NCBI GenBank assembly: GCA_001799045.1
Contig: MGRY01000115.1
Span: 1-5,608 of the forward strand
DNA: 5,608 nt
Direction of reading: 5' to 3'
DNA from: Deltaproteobacteria bacterium RIFCSPLOWO2_02_56_12
GTDB taxonomy: Bacteria; Desulfobacterota; Binatia; UBA9968
Position 1 is the stretch's first letter. Every line of letters starts with the position of its first letter. This document shows, piece by piece, positions 5,375 to 5,608 of the stretch. Made by a program: the position numbers and the translations under genes. The notes under the pieces were generated by a model. That model ran no database searches. It saw only the letters and a list, made by a program, of their open reading frames with translations, and had not been told where the DNA came from.

Positions 5375-5608
5375 CTATTTCGAATTTCGAAATTCGAATT
5401 TCGAATTTTTTAACCTTTTGACCCTTAAACCCGCTATGATTTTGTCATAGCGTTTGCCATGCGCCGTGAACGTCAGCTTTCGCTTGTTGCCATTGGCGTA
5501 GGCAAAACTGACATGCAGGTACTCCTCAACCTCTTCTGCCGGCAGATGCTCGAACCATTCGACCGCGCTTACCCCGTCAGAAAAGAGATAGTCCGTGAGA
5601 TTCAACTC
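5375..5608 (-). CDS. tsaE: TsaE, t6A-synthesis P-loop ATPase (3' part only)
   Basis: This is the C-terminal part of the cytoplasmic ATPase that works with TsaB and TsaD to transfer threonylcarbamoyl to A37 of ANN-reading tRNAs. The reading frame stays open to the window edge (first full codons read Glu-Leu-Asn-Leu), so the N-terminal half with the Walker A loop lies outside. What is visible fits the TsaE family: a DYLFSDGVSAVEWFEHLP stretch (the conserved VEW segment that follows the Asp-Leu-Tyr region in full-length proteins), then an EEYLHVSF strand and a KLTFTAHGKRYDKII strand, which is the usual family ending. The last ten or so residues (NSKFEFRNSK) are not family sequence; they are encoded by a 7-base-period repeat at 5379-5408. 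The stop is TAG at 5375-5377. A TTG at 5603-5605 could be misread as a start, but it is simply an internal Leu codon. lysC begins 26 bases downstream, so co-transcription is likely. The assignment is firm for the family; activity cannot be judged without the P-loop. Confidence 0.86.
   Translation of the reverse strand, partial: ELNLTDYLFSDGVSAVEWFEHLPAEEVEEYLHVSFAYANGNKRKLTFTAHGKRYDKIIAGLRVKRLKNSKFEFRNSK
5379..5408. repeat. 7-bp-period AT-rich repeat and 20-bp palindrome at tsaE 3' end
   Basis: On the plus strand four heptads run CGAATTT, CGAAATT, CGAATTT, CGAATTT (5381-5408). Because the second copy is nearly the reverse complement of the others, bases 5379-5398 form a perfect 20-base palindrome. 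The array lies in frame inside the tsaE coding sequence just before its stop. Seven is not a multiple of three, so the encoded peptide also repeats every seven residues (NSKFEFR, then NSK). A U-run does not follow in the transcript, so it is not a typical terminator. Confidence 0.8.

Noticed and set aside
5369..5376. AGGAGAGG upstream of lysC as its ribosome site
   Set aside because: It is over 20 bases from the ATG, and an in-frame TAA two codons before the ATG rules out an earlier lysC start.
5603..5605. TTG as a start codon giving a 76-residue protein
   Set aside because: The frame continues upstream to the window edge and the peptide matches only the later part of TsaE, so this is an internal Leu codon of a truncated gene.

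Overview
The window is one strand-consistent block of bacterial housekeeping genes, all read on the minus strand (right to left): the 3' part of tsaE, then complete lysC, cimA, mnmA and mtaB. Coding DNA is moderately GC-rich, while the short gaps are AT-rich. The tsaE-lysC-cimA order, a B. subtilis-type aspartate kinase of about 400 residues and a long-form citramalate synthase suggest a Deltaproteobacteria/Desulfobacterota-like organism or a related uncultured lineage. This placement is an inference from gene order and protein style; the window holds no rRNA or other taxonomic marker.

Layout from the right edge: tsaE (5375-5608, cut by the window end) is followed after 26 bases by lysC (4125-5348). 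lysC and cimA (2548-4128) overlap by 4 bases (ATGA), and cimA and mnmA (1481-2548) share one base (TGATG), so these three are almost certainly co-transcribed and translationally coupled. A GC-rich hairpin sits over the mnmA stop codon. A 123-base AT-rich gap follows, and then mtaB (17-1357) runs almost to the left edge. No gap exceeds 300 bases, and there is no sign of RNA genes, mobile elements or CRISPR.

Two themes run through the genes. TsaE (t6A37 synthesis), MtaB (methylthiolation of t6A37) and MnmA (2-thiolation of U34) all modify the tRNA anticodon loop, and can meet on the same tRNA, for example tRNA-Lys(UUU). LysC opens the aspartate pathway to lysine, threonine and methionine, and CimA makes isoleucine precursors from pyruvate without using threonine. 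Threonine is itself a substrate for t6A, which gives a plausible but unproven link between the two sets.

Most of the window is ordinary core genome, and I see no new defence or mobile system. Two signals deserve attention. First, a near-ideal Shine-Dalgarno sequence lies inside lysC, eight bases before Met247, the place where B. subtilis-type aspartate kinases start a separate regulatory beta subunit. Second, degenerate 7-base-period repeats lie at the 3' ends of tsaE, mnmA and mtaB, and in two cases they encode the last residues of the protein.
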